Below are positions 23,723 to 35,292 of a stretch of DNA of 64,000 nucleotides, one piece after another. Source of the stretch: Paraphysomonas bandaiensis (Eukaryota > Chrysophyceae). The stretch lies in assembly GCA_965644295.1 (NCBI GenBank), contig CBFFRP010000431.1, positions 248,001 to 312,000 of the forward strand. Reading direction: 5' to 3'. How positions within the stretch are numbered: the first letter of the stretch is position 1; each line of letters opens with the position of its first letter. The translations under genes were made by a program, and so were the position numbers. The notes under the pieces are model-generated. The model had not been told where the DNA came from. It saw only the letters and a list, made by a program, of their open reading frames with translations, and searched no databases.

Positions 23723-24587
23723 TTATCAAAAAAATACACCGCCTTTATATACTAAAACGTTGTTTAGAAAAGGCATATTTATTGCGAACATCCAATTTTT
23801 ACGATTAAAATAGAAGACTATAGTATCTATAGTAGGATTATCTCATATAGTAATTCATTTAATTATTAGCCATAAGCGCAATAAACTGGTACCAACAGTC
23901 ATTGCACGAGTGTTCTCTGAGAAATAAATGATAATAACAAAAAGGCTGCAATATAGAGACTTGGCAATGTCGGGAGTGTGCTGTAGGAAAGGGACTCCAC
24001 CCCTGCCATGATTGACCGCTACTTGCTTCTATATCTAGTCATTTGCGATCAACGAGAAAACAAGATGGGACGAACCCGACTTGTAATTATCCTCTAAAGA
24101 TTGGCAATCTACTTGTTGCTGGTAACGAGAAACTTCCTAATGAATTAGCAAACGATTAATTATTTTTGAGGTTTCATAAACTTATATTATTATTAATGCA
24201 ATGCATTACTTCCTATTTCTGGTATGCCCCAAGAGTAGCAACTCCACAGCTGGTTTCATACTTCTCGCCGCATCAGCAGAATTACGTGCTTTGGATACCC
24301 GTCCATTGTCAATGAATGTACATAAAAATTTATCAAATTGCAGCTGAAATCCACTTATAATATACTTCTCGTAAACTGTGGGGTTACAGACACGTGCCGC
24401 CACTCGATATCTTCATGTTTATATTTGGCTTTGGCCATTCGGTCTATACACACTCTTGCAGAACAGTACATGGGTCCAATTGAAAGAGTGCGCTCTGACA
24501 TTGATGCAAATGCTCAATTACACTCACATCCACTTCCGCTTTCCCACTCCAGCAAGGTGAAGTGATGAAAAAGGTTGGTCATGTTCG
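23723..24587. other. Degraded AT-rich DNA, no gene seen
   Basis: No intact coding sequence. On the minus strand a 65-codon frame at 24206-24403 could be a decayed C-terminal part of the Crinkler-like relic to the right, but no kinase motif is visible in it. Confidence 0.4.
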
Positions 24588-26040
24588 TCAAGCTGGCAGT
24601 GAAAAGAAAAGGGCATCACGATGGCAGGTCTGTTGTTCAAAGTACATGAATATACGGACGTAATTCCACACGCCTTCCAACTTGCACTTCAGCATTGATG
24701 GCGTTACTATAACTTGCCCAGTATCTGTATCCTTCACTCTTCGGAGAAACTTGATTACAGCAAGGTTTCCATGAGTAGCACTTGCTGCTAACCAAACTCG
24801 TCCGTCTGCTCTCCCATGATAATCCTGCAAAAGAATAAATTTCCGCGCCCTACTCGGTGGGGCTAGGGAAAATTCCAAACCTCTGGACATTAAGCTAGTC
24901 CCATACCAACACTCTTTATCCAACAAAAAACATAAACGCTGCTGGGACAAAAGATGAATATTGCTAGCATCTAGAGCATTCTTCCCATAGTTCATTTTGC
25001 AAAGAACTGACACCAGTGCCTTGTTGGCCAGTAGTCCTGTTGAGTCTTCGGTCTGGCCAGAGTACACTTGGCTTCCATGAAGCACTTGCGCATTAGCACA
25101 TCCGACATCAATATTGTCTGTGCTCAATGTGTATATGAGAAGTCTGTTGCCAACGCTGCAGTGTCACTGTCTGGTAACCAGCAGATTTGCCACTCCTCTA
25201 AATCGGTCAAAATACCGAATACATGTCGTAGCCCATGAAGGCTCCGTATGTGTAACATGTAGTCGAACAGCTGACCTTTGACCTTGGGATTCTGGAAAGT
25301 GGACTCCTTTGCCTTACTCTTTCTTGGCATTTTTATTTGAACAGCCCCGACAGGAGGGTACCTATTGCAGCAAATAATCTAAATGTCCGCTTTCAAGGAG
25401 GAAATTTCGAGCTCGCGTCGAAATGCTAATTCCCCTTTAAGGTTTGCAACTGCGAACATGTCAAGAATGACATTGTTAACACAAGATATTATGGATAATT
25501 TGAACTTGATGTCCACATTCATGAGGTGGATGTCCAGATCCACCACACATGAAACATCCATCATCAAGCAACAACACTGTTTACCATACTCTGTTAGAAT
25601 TCTGACTGTACTCTGCGCTGTTTATTCTTTCACAAGGGATGGTTGCACCAAAGTGCTTGCAGCAATGCACAAGCAGTCCCGAGACAACTGAGCATTTCGT
25701 AAAATCTGTGTTACCACTAGTCTAGAGTAGTAGATAGATAAATGCAATAAGTTCTCTCATGTAATAATCAGATATTATTATATTATGTTTATTCTTTCCT
25801 TTCCACCTCATCTGTGAGATTTTGAGATCCTACGAGTACGTTACCTCGTCAATGATCAGATTCCAATGTATTTCACGTGTCGAACTCTCCTGCGGTAAAC
25901 CCTTTGCTTGGTCGTATCTTCTTCTTATAGTGATCATTTCATTGAATAAAATGTCACCTTTTAAGTACAGGTTAGTATATAGCTGCTCCAGATCCTTCCT
26001 CTTGTTTTCAGCGCAGTCTGCAGCTTGTATTTCTTGAAAT
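24588..26040 (-). pseudogene. Decayed Crinkler (CRN)-type kinase-like gene
   Basis: Several minus-strand segments read in order as one protein, but stops and frame changes break them. The segments are: FQEIQAADCAENKRKDLEQL to GLPQESSTREIHWNLIIDE (~26040-25850); LRNAQLSRDCLCIAASTLVQ (~25690-25600); VANLKGELAFRRELEIS (~25460-25400); KVKGQLFDYM to FGILTDLEEWQICWLPDSDT (25330-25124); then, shifted one base, LSTDNIDVGCANAQ to GRVWLAASATHGNLAVIKFL (25127-24588). The last resembles a kinase nucleotide loop and VIK lysine. A further frame shift near 24640 gives PAIVMPFSF, hinge-like. The layout resembles Crinkler-associated kinase-like proteins known from oomycetes and other eukaryotes, but this rests on pattern memory. 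Unusual introns could explain some of the breaks. Confidence 0.5.
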
Positions 26041-26599
26041 GTCAGTTGTATACTAATCTATACTAAAAGTTGATATCTTTTGTAATGAAATGATTATCAT
26101 GAAATAAAATAATTATGTACTTTGGCTCTCTGTGTTGTTGTGGCTTTGTGGAAATAATTAGTTGAAGACACGCACCCAGCAAATAATATAAAAAAGTTTT
26201 AAAAAACGGCTTCTTTTCTTTAAGATATGATAAAGAAATGATTAAAATTATTATATACTGTTGTTGAATCTAAACTCCATGCATGTATCACCTGTCGATA
26301 TACTATTAATAGAATTAAACCATTTTAATAGTATTAATTAATTGAACATTTTAGTTGTTGTGACTGCTTCAGTAAATAAAGTTGAATCTATATATTCCAT
26401 CATCAGCGCCTAATATACTAATATATAGCAGGCTTTCATTGTTCTCTCTTGTCCTGTATCTATTTCTTGTGTTTGTATAAATGTTAAACGGATTTTAAAA
26501 GGCAATTCTATTATCACCCTTTCACCATCTATTAATTGTGATACGAAATGTCTGGAAGGTTTACCAAGAAAGTCTCTCATCATTTACATTACTCCTAAT
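26041..26599. other. Intergenic, no gene seen
   Basis: AT-rich sequence between the decayed Crinkler-like gene and repeat A2. No coding or structural signal noticed. Confidence 0.5.
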
Positions 26600-26783
26600 G
26601 AAAAATGCAAGCATGATATGAGTCACGAGTCACCGTAAAAAGTAATTCTAATCCGTTGCTACAACGAAAGTCAAAATCTATCTGCACCTAAATTCTACTG
26701 CATGATTATATAATTTTACATGTTCACAGCGCTAAGGACAAGGGCTACAGTAGTATACAGAACCTAAACCTGTGTTGAACATA
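26600..26783. repeat. Direct-repeat copy A2 (partner at 22126-22303)
   Basis: The source-side copy of the segmental duplication, just 3' of the intact kinase gene on the minus strand. It differs from A1 by a 7-bp tandem gain (GAGTCAC) and scattered substitutions. Confidence 0.9.
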
Positions 26784-26870
26784 TCATTATTTGAGAAGCT
26801 CCCCATAGTTCATTACTTATGCAGTAAACTGTCCAGTGCATCCACACCGCCCACGTCCTGTACAAAACAC

Positions 26871-27893
26871 TTACAAAGAATAGATTACGATTGCCACAAA
26901 AACCTCAGTATGCTTCGAATCAGGAAGAGAATCTGATATATCCAACAGCTCATCCACGATTTCAGTGAAATCGGGTCGCTCTCGGCCGTTTTGCTCCCTA
27001 TAACATATACTCTGTCAGACGACATTCGATTGCAACGTTGGTTAATCGGCTTACCAGGCTCGTTGGATAAGTCGAGAACATCGAGGTGAAATCGTTGCTG
27101 GTATGCGTGGTCGGGATCCACCCATCACTTTTTGTCGAATATCCATAATCTCCTGCATGTAGAATGGTACTTCGCCAGAAAGAATTTCCCAGAAGAGAAT
27201 GGCGAATGCATAGACATCTACAGACTTGTTATATGATTTATTCTGAAATAATTCGGGTGCCATATAGGCTGGAGTTCCAGCTTGGGTGTTGACATTTTTC
27301 ACAAGCCCGAAATCGCATATTTTAGCGGCACCATTGAATGCTATTAACACATTGAGAGATTTCAAGTCTCTATGAATTATGACGGGTTTAAGAGAGTGAA
27401 GGTACTCCATTGCTGAAGCAACGTCCAGCTATAAAGTATCATTATACAGGAATAGAACAGCGGCTATATTGCACATACCGCAATTCTTATGCAATCACTT
27501 TCAGAGTAATTGACGCGATCAACATGAAGCAAATGATACAGAGAGTCTTGGCAAAGTTCCATCACAAAACAGAGATTCGGAGGAACCATACAAGCTCCAA
27601 GAAATGACACAATATTTGAATGATTTAATTTGCTCATCACAAGTAATTCATCTAGATATTCTTGTTTTAATTTCTCATCTACTCTATAAAAACAATAGTA
27701 TTATAAATCATATGATAGTATCTCATATATATATATACCTTGGATCAAATAGAGTTTTTAATGCAACTGGTTTATCTTGAAACCATCCCTTATATATCAC
27801 ACCTACACCACCTCCACCAATACGTTCCCCTAATTCAATATCACGATCAAAATCAAGATGATTCCATCCATCATCATCTTTTCCTTCTCCCAT
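26871..27893 (-). CDS. TKL/MLK-like protein kinase
   Basis: Four exons (27739-27893, 27479-27683, 27055-27428, 26871-26997) join in frame to give 286 residues, essentially a bare kinase domain. All catalytic motifs are intact: Gly loop ERIGGGGVGVIYKG, VALK (Lys46), HRDLKSLN (Asp141, Asn146), DFG (159-161), GTPAYMAPE and the closing WEQNGRERPDFTEIVDEL. HRDLKSLNVL and the RPDF box are typical of tyrosine-kinase-like (TKL) Ser/Thr kinases. The exon 3/4 join is required to restore the W-x(6)-RP motif. The 3' end is uncertain. An alternative 43-nt intron after KHTE would replace the last nine residues with DVGGVDALDSLLHK. A fragment of this gene is duplicated at 22386-22472. Confidence 0.9.
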
Positions 27894-28510
27894 AATGAAT
27901 AATTTTATATGATGTTATGATATATCCACAGTGTGATAGAGTTTCTTCTTCTTTGTTTAAACTGAAGACTCCACTGTGATAATATGCAGTGGTTTCTATA
28001 CATACAGCAGTACATATACATACATATAGATAGCTATACTGCTGTATACCTATACGAGCCCACAACAGTAAAATTCGAATACTGTGTACGTTTATATATA
28101 CAGAGTATACGGTACAATAATACTACACTGCTGTATTCTGGTATTTTCATTGTACATTGTACTGTTTGGTGTATTTATATCATATATTTTTTATAGAAAA
28201 ACACTTGTTTTTATTGCACAATCCAACTATTGGATAGTATACTTAATCTCTATGATATGATTGGATAAATATATCTGTATTTGAATGTAGTTGAATATTT
28301 ATGTTCGACTTGAACTGAAGTTCAAGAAGTTGAAGAAGTTAATTGACCCAATCAACTCCCCTGAACATACACTTCTCTCCACACTATCAGATACGTGCTT
28401 AATTAACACAACACACACATATATATATATACATACACAGTAACTCACTATACTCACATTACTATCTACTTAAACATCACTTAAACATCACTTAAACATC
28501 ACTTCTTATC
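27894..28510. other. Divergent promoter region with repeated TACTGCTGTA motif
   Basis: Between the kinase (-) and the next gene (+). TACAGCAGTA (28003-28012) and TACTGCTGTA (28037-28046) are exact reverse complements, and a near copy follows around 28125-28135. A triple tandem ACTTAAACATC lies at about 28468-28501, just before the downstream start codon. Both promoters should be here; no gene seen. Confidence 0.5.
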
Positions 28511-29101
28511 ATGTCACTCTTTCTCAAACAAACAAGATTCATATCCCCTATCATCTCTACCCCTATTCATCGCTCCTTAACCACTATACGAGACAATATA
28601 CTCGACTTTAAGATACATAACTTAACATCTGTTGATTTCCAACTACATAATCATCATGTAACAAAAGGAATGCAATTTAGTGGTATTCATCCTTATCATC
28701 ATCATAGTTTAAAGGTTCGATCACAGTGTTGTGAGTCAAAGGAGGTAGCTCATTGGTTTAATGATAAGGTTCATATGGGTGCAGCTGTAGCTATAAATAT
28801 ACCATCAGATTATATATTACCAACACGTTTAAACTTTGCTATCCATGGAAACCTCATTCTCACTATCGATGATAATGAATATACTTTGAATGATATCGTG
28901 ATTGGCCATGGGACTCATCTCGGCACTCATTGGTGGATTGGAGGCAATGGAAAACACTACAAACGTTCGACTATTTACGATTCAGCAGGAAATAGACCCG
29001 CGCTTCGTTGTCACCTGGACTCCAACAATGCAGAACTTATCTTCACTGCCTGCACGAAGAGTATTCCAAATGGGATCGCTGCAATTTTGATCAAAGACTA
29101 A
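28511..29101 (+). CDS. Hypothetical protein with a possible mitochondrial presequence
   Basis: A single-exon protein of 196 residues starting at the ATG at 28511. The N-terminus (MSLFLKQTRFISPIISTPIH, then RSLTTIR) has Arg and hydroxylated residues and almost no acids, as in mitochondrial presequences. The remainder has alternating hydrophobic and polar stretches suggestive of beta structure and is His-rich (HNHH, HPYHHHSLK, HGTHLGTHWWIGGNGKHY), but shows no motif I recognise. Codon use looks like that of its neighbours. I cannot assign a function. Confidence 0.75.
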   Translation: MSLFLKQTRFISPIISTPIHRSLTTIRDNILDFKIHNLTSVDFQLHNHHVTKGMQFSGIHPYHHHSLKVRSQCCESKEVAHWFNDKVHMGAAVAINIPSDYILPTRLNFAIHGNLILTIDDNEYTLNDIVIGHGTHLGTHWWIGGNGKHYKRSTIYDSAGNRPALRCHLDSNNAELIFTACTKSIPNGIAAILIKD

Positions 29102-29619
29102 AGTTATACACTAATGTTAAATCTTCTTTTTATGAGAACTTGCTGGTGTTGATAAAGAGACGTAATAAATATCTATTGAAAAATTAAACATCGCTATGTA
29201 CAGATTATCAATTTACATATACCTCTTAACCTGTTTGCAATCTTCACAGATGGATATCATTTTTCATATTTTTACTCATGCAGTACCTTAAGTAAGTAGA
29301 AATTAGTCATTGCGTAGCTATAATATTTTGTGTTCATACTCTGCGAGCGCGCAACTTAAAAGTATTACAGGCCTTAAAAAAGTATCTCAAGGTGAATGCT
29401 ATACGACATACCTAGCCCATCTCGTCTTTTTCGAACTTAAATTTGTAATATATGGCGAGGCTGTTCATGCACTTGACGAGATTGTTACATCAAAATTGAA
29501 GTTGTTAAAGTAGTAGTAGTGTATACATGCACAAAATTCGATAACTTGAAACATTAAAACTCGAAAATTATTAACAATAAAATAAATATAAAGTACCGAA
29601 ACGTTTCGTATACATCCAC
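29102..29619. other. Intergenic, no gene seen
   Basis: AT-rich sequence between the convergent 3' ends of the 28.5-kb gene (+) and the 29.6-32.6-kb gene (-). A 67-codon frame at 29310-29513 has no recognisable features. Confidence 0.5.
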
Positions 29620-32591
29620 TCATAAATTATCATTCCATGCCTCTTTTAATGACGATATTATATCTGTTGTCACATCAGACATGGTATTCTTCTTCGTTTT
29701 ATTCCAACTGTCTTGCGAAAAGTTATATGATGATTGAGAAAATATATCCTGGCTAAGCGAATCCTCAACATTGACATCTGGCGACTGCATTGGCCAATGA
29801 AGTTGCTTAATCCTATACACTATTAAATGCGGTAACAGGCATGTTGGTTTATTGCAACATGTCATTACTTCCCTAGCTTGTGAATACAAGTGAACACCAT
29901 GCGCAACTGCACTCCAACAGTCCATTGAATCTGATATACTTTCTGGAATAATGTGGCATGTACATCTCTCTCCTTTAACGTGGCTGCGGGAATTACTTGT
30001 GAACCTTTCGTCAACCACAACACGGAATCCGTCGGAGGATCCATAAATCAAATCCATAGAGTACTGTAACAAATAAGGCTCAACATCCACTAATGTTCCA
30101 GTAGAGCACTCTATATCTAACATTTTCCTTAGTACCTTCAAGAAACACTTATCGTTACGTCAGCAGCACTTATATGTTTTATTACCTCAACATCGAATTC
30201 AGCTGAAATATTATCCGAAAGAAAGTGCCATATCTCAAACAGTGTCATTGTCGACACCGAACGGAGGCGGTTTTGAATTTTGGATGCAAAAGGTTGAAAA
30301 CTATTCTTCAGCTCGTCTACGCTGTCGATCACCAGAGGACGTTTACTAACTGCAACAAACTAAAATGGTTGCAAGACAAAAAACGTTCATATACCTATTA
30401 TTTTTCCACGTGTCTTCTTTCCAGGAGGCATATCAACAACGGATAAATCATCAAGATCTATCTTTAATAGTGTAAACCTAAAGCAATAACAAAATTAGAT
30501 TTAGAACTAACTACTGTAAAAGGTTACTTTTTAAGGTCACTTTCACGAATTACTGGGCTGAAATTCGAAGCTCCAAGTGGATACACGTTCTTGTCTCTAT
30601 CTTCATCGCACACAGGGTCCCCAATCCCCATGCCAAATAGTAGTTTGTCCTTATTTTTTCCATCAGCATACGCTTGCTCGGTAAACGCCGGGCATCGAAC
30701 ACCAAGTGGAAGACTGACATAAACACGCATTACATGTTGCGAAATATACGTATACATATATATAATATGTGACAACACATCTGGTGGGCAGAGTACACAT
30801 ATACGTGTATCATACTCAATTTGGACAGGCGCTTTGTAGGGGTGCTCCCGAGGAACTTCTACAATATGTTGTGCATACACATCTCCAGTGTCGGATTGCT
30901 GAATCAACATGAATGCTTCACCCCTTTGGTCGTTACGAGCTTCGGATTGGCGTCGAGTGTGTGGTGATGACTGAGAATATGAATCCACAACATCCTTACT
31001 GTATGTTCCTTCCGATACTCTAACCATATCCATTCCACGCAAAGTAAAATCGCTGGACCTGTCAATAACAGGATATCCAGTGATATCCCACGACACACAC
31101 CCGTCCTGTATTGTTGCAAATCATAAAAATATATCACTCATAAACCGAAAACTCACTATTCCAGATTCCGAAGAGGCACACAATAATCTCGATATATTGA
31201 CTGTACTATCAGTATGTGTTTTCTCTGAGTCCCATGAGGAGAAAGCGTGGGCAAATATATGCTTACTCCGTGCCCCACCACTGACGAATATATCTAGTTA
31301 TATACAAGTCAGACATATATACGATGCACATTACGAGTATGAATGTTAACAATACAGAGAATTTTCCTATTTAACCGACATGGTCTAAGCGATGAGTGAA
31401 CAGTATGTTCAACTTAAACAATGCAGGGTACCATACTTGTATCAGAGCATATCCCAGCGTTTAAGTCCCCGCGAAACATGTGTGGCTCATCTGCTACTGG
31501 GCGCTGTGTCACGGACCCTTTGGTGTACCTAGCATCCATTAACAGAATTGAATCTCGTACACCAACAAAAAACAAGTTTGGGTTTCCAGAAGACAATGCA
31601 TGAAGAGATAGAACGCTAAACGGGGATTCAAAGAGGATATTGGATGATCCACTTGCACGGAGGTCTCTAGAGAATACCATACTATCGCGGGACAGATAGG
31701 ACACTTGTGGGTGTAGGGTGGTCTCTACATTAATAGGTACGAAATCAGACACTCCATTTGATGCACTTGATGAATCATTACGAAACACAGAACCATTCGA
31801 AGCTGCTTGTATGCCTTCCGTGGACGACAATGTGAACATCTCTTCTGTGCATTTGTTTATCACCAAGCCATGCGACCACGCACTTTTAGATCCCGACATA
31901 CAGGCAATTTCCCATCCCGTTTCCCATTTCTGTACAGGCTCTAAAATTACAGCAGGGGGCTCAAATTCATACATTACACGAGGAATTCTACTTGGTAAAT
32001 GATCTGTAAGTTCCAAGGACTTCAAGTGAAATATTTCGGAACTAGTTCGGGCAAGTATTTCCGAAGATGTATTAAAAGACCCAGTTCCAAAACGCTCCAG
32101 CTGCTGAATACTTGCATTTCCAGTAGGTAGTATAAAGCCTGGGGAATCATTTTCTGCAGCAGGAATTAAACTACTGACGTTTCTGACTATCAACTCAGTT
32201 AAGCCCTCTCCAGCAGCGTGTACCACATAAGATCGACACTCATGATGAAACCCTATCATAAATATTACATAATCATACCTTTTAAGATAATTATATTACC
32301 TAATACTGTATTACGACTGCTGTATACTTCCATTATACTCCTCTTCTTATCTAATAGTGTATCTTCTAGTATGCAATCTTGTAGTATATCTCCAGGTACA
32401 GGGATATCACTCACACATTGTTTATAATACAGTGTTTTATTTAATGCAATTGATTGAAATTGATGTTTTTTTGTTAAAGTTTGATTAATATGATCACTGT
32501 ATGTATGACCATGTTTATTACGATACACTGCAAATGGAGGGCTACTTGGCTCTAGCCTGAGGTTACATAGAGGACCGAAGTAGAATGTCAT
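29620..32591 (-). CDS. Large protein, possibly a TAF1C/RRN6-like Pol I factor
   Basis: Seven exons (32300-32591, 31437-32252, 31157-31293, 30528-31105, 30395-30477, 30186-30349, 29620-30135) join in frame to 861 residues. Two joins matter. The third exon begins at 31293 and gives NIFVSGGARSKHIFAHAFSS. The last join, at 30186/30135, replaces an in-frame stop. The middle looks like a beta-propeller: NLFFVGVRDSILLMDARYTK and GEAFMLIQQSDTGDVYAQHI. These resemble the 'lDeR' and 'GDi' blades of TAF1C/Rrn6, the TBP-associated Pol I core factor, and the length agrees. The C-terminal quarter is Ser- and Gln-rich and helical. Resemblance is weak, and another WD-like protein is possible. Confidence 0.6.
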
Positions 32592-33315
32592 AGGGTGATG
32601 ATTAAGGGTTAGTTGATCATAAGGATAGAGAGAGTTTGTTGGTGTGATAATGTATGAACCTGAGGAGGTTAGAATAATAATACATGTACACTCAATTCAA
32701 TATGAACTCACAACACTGTCCACCTGTACATCCATACATACACAGTATTGTACATCCAGCACACATACATACACTCACGATATAATGCGATGAGGGGCCT
32801 GCGAAAGGAAATCGCGATATAGTGTAGGTTTTTTTAGAGAGAAAAGTGGCAGTATTAACTTAAAATCGCCGCTTTTTACTATTAAAACTCACCTATTGAG
32901 TTTTCTATGGTGACGCTGTTACTCACATTAAGAATCATCCAGTAAGTTCGTTAAGTTGCATACACCTGACGTTATAAATATAATCGTATGCTCACATACA
33001 TGTAGTGTATAAACGAGCACACGATAGAGTTGTGCAGCTTCTTTCGTATTACATCTCGCACACCTGCTGCAGATAAACTGTGATGTTTTGTAAATAACTG
33101 TTGCTGCAGAAGTATGAATACAGTTTCAGAATGAACGTATGAACTTTAACTAGCTCCATGCTCCATTCATTATGCACCGCATATGATTATGTGTAGAACC
33201 TAATATATACGCACCCCGATCTCCGATTATACCTTGCCAGTATCAAATTGATGGTATTAAAAATATCTCAATTAATTGAAGCAGGTTGTAGGCAATAAGA
33301 ACAACCCTAAGGTTA
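32592..33315. other. Intergenic, no gene seen
   Basis: Upstream of the 29.6-32.6-kb gene. Contains scattered short TACA units near 32730-32775. No coding signal found. Confidence 0.5.
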
Positions 33316-33432
33316 ATGCTAGGAGGACTTCATCCCTCCTTTATCAGTGCTAGTGAGGAGCAGATAAGAGCTATAGGCATTGCTTTCGGTTTGAATGAAA
33401 CAGACTTAGAGATCTTAGAATCACAGATATGA
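33316..33432 (+). other. Short coding-like segment (38 codons)
   Basis: ATG to TGA, reading MLGGLHPSFISASEEQIRAI and then GIAFGLNETDLEILESQI. Composition is protein-like and helical, unlike the surrounding DNA. A possible splice acceptor precedes it, so it may be a final exon or a relic. No partner exon was identified. Confidence 0.3.
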
Positions 33433-34032
33433 TGTTGTCTATTGTTCTCTTAAATCGATGAAGAAAAGTTCACACCTGATACCTGGCCAAGTAGTCTACA
33501 CCTGATTTATATTTAGCGGTATATTTATTTTTGTAACTATAGTCCTGATTATAGAGGGCGTTTCTTACTGAGATATTAAAATTACACACTTTTACAATAT
33601 AAAATAACATTCGAATTATACAATGGGTTTCGTATGAACCAAAATTCGAAATTTGCATAAATTTGATGTTAAAATAGCTCAGAGCGATACATCGCAACGG
33701 CAAAAGCGCATACTAAACAACTAAAATCACAACTGAAAAATAACGACAGCACATGTTGTTACCAATCGGAAACTAGTATTCACCAAAAACTCTTCCTTCT
33801 ATGAAACGTAGTGTAATGGTAGAGGAAAAGAAGGGAAACTATGCAGAGTACAGGGACCCCTTGATTCATCGTTGATGTGTTCTGTGTGTATATGTTTTCT
33901 AAAAACAGGACAAATGGCTTGTCCGCATATGAATCAGACATGTCCAGAAAACACGGTGATAGTTTCTGTCAATGAAGCCGATTCAGAATACCCAAGGCCT
34001 CAGAAGAAGTAACAGTACTGCAAGTCAGTTCA
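33433..34032. other. Intergenic, no gene seen
   Basis: AT-rich sequence. A string near 33808-33822 resembles a tRNA D-arm (GTGTAATGGTAG) but has no matching anticodon or T arms. Confidence 0.5.
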
Positions 34033-35004
34033 CTAAGAACATGGAAATGGAGGGTCTTGAGTTCGAAGCCACGTATCAACATCCAAGTTCCCGCATCGTG
34101 AAGCAGCAATAGAAGTCTTTACATCCCATGGACATGGAGGATCCTGTGATCTAAGCCACTTCAGAACATCCAACTGCCCCCATAGTGCAGCAGCCTTGCA
34201 AGTCTTCTCATCCCATGGACATGGAGGATCCTGTGATCGAAGCCACTTCAGAATATCCCAGTGTCTACTTTTTGCAGCTACCATGCTAGTATATACATCC
34301 CATGGACATGGAGGGTCCTGTGATCGAAGCCACTTCACAACATCCATGTGCCCACCGTGTTCAGCAGCCTTGCAAGTCTTCTCATCCCATGGACATGGAG
34401 GATCCTGTAAACGAAGCCACTGCAGTACATCCAAGTGACCACCTCCTGAAGCTGCCCTGCAAGTCGACTCATCCCATGGACATGGAGGGCCTCGTTAACG
34501 AAGCCACTTCAGAACCTTCAAGTGCCCAGAGGCTGCTGTAACCTCACAAGTTCTTTCACCCCATGGACATAGAGGATCCTGTGATCGAAGCCACTTCAGA
34601 ACATTCAAGTGCCCAAAGGCTGCAGTAGCATTGCAAATCTCTGCATCCGACGGACATGGAGGATCCTGTGAGCAAAGCCCCTTCAGAACATTCAAGTGCC
34701 CACTGTCTGTAGCAGCTTCACAAGTATCTGCGTCCCATGGACATGGACATGGACATGGACATGGAGAATCCTGTGAGTGTATCGTACGCTGCATAATGGT
34801 ATTCTTCATATGTTTCATTTGCTGTAGTCTGCCATCCAGTGCACATCTATACATTAGCAGACTGTGTGGGCAGCCCATAGACAGAGCCCATGAGACTATT
34901 GAGTTCGTCATACAATAGTGAGATACATGTGACGTAACTCTCTCTGTCCTCTTATCTCTCGTATTATCAGCCATCTCACTCATTGCAACAAAATGAATTG
35001 TCAT
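34033..35004 (-). pseudogene. Damaged CPWD-type ankyrin-repeat gene (paralogue of the gene at 35293-36639)
   Basis: Reads as one frame from 35004 to 34033 except for a nonsense codon (TAA) at 34495-34497, where the intact paralogue has a Ser or similar codon (CGT-TCA-CAG becomes CGT-TAA-CGA). Upstream of the stop it matches the paralogue from ADNTRDKRTERVTSHVSHYC onward. The F-box-like N-terminus is missing and replaced by an unrelated MTIHFVAMSE. Downstream, repeats such as KWLRSQDPPCPWD continue in frame to RTQDPPFPCS. A PCPCPCPCPWD expansion reflects extra ACATGG units. It may make a short protein of about 169 residues, or be dead. Confidence 0.8.
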
Positions 35005-35292
35005 TTGTTTTATTAATGTTAATCAGGAAGCGCTATTTCTTTTTCCAGCAAGCAAGCTACTAATAGCTATGAAATCTAATATTAAATTTTCAACATCATG
35101 AGGATAAGCTACAATTTAACCTAGGGATAGGAATTATCGTCCCTTGTCTAAATTTTAAAACTCGGGCTTTTTGTCCTCGTTTAAATTTTGAGCGGGGGAC
35201 GATATAGCCTCCCTACTTGGTTAAAAATAACTAAGTTAAGCATTAATGGCCATTATAATTGCCGGAACATTTTCATTAAAGCCATTATAATT
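35005..35292. other. Gap between the two ankyrin paralogues
   Basis: A short AT-rich interval. The homology between the tandem copies ends just inside 34990 on the left, so the F-box part of the left copy was lost at about this point. Confidence 0.5.

Noticed and set aside
33808-33880. tRNA-like D-arm string GTGTAATGGTAG
   Set aside because: No anticodon stem, no T-arm GTTCGA/GTTCAA at the right distance and no acceptor pairing.
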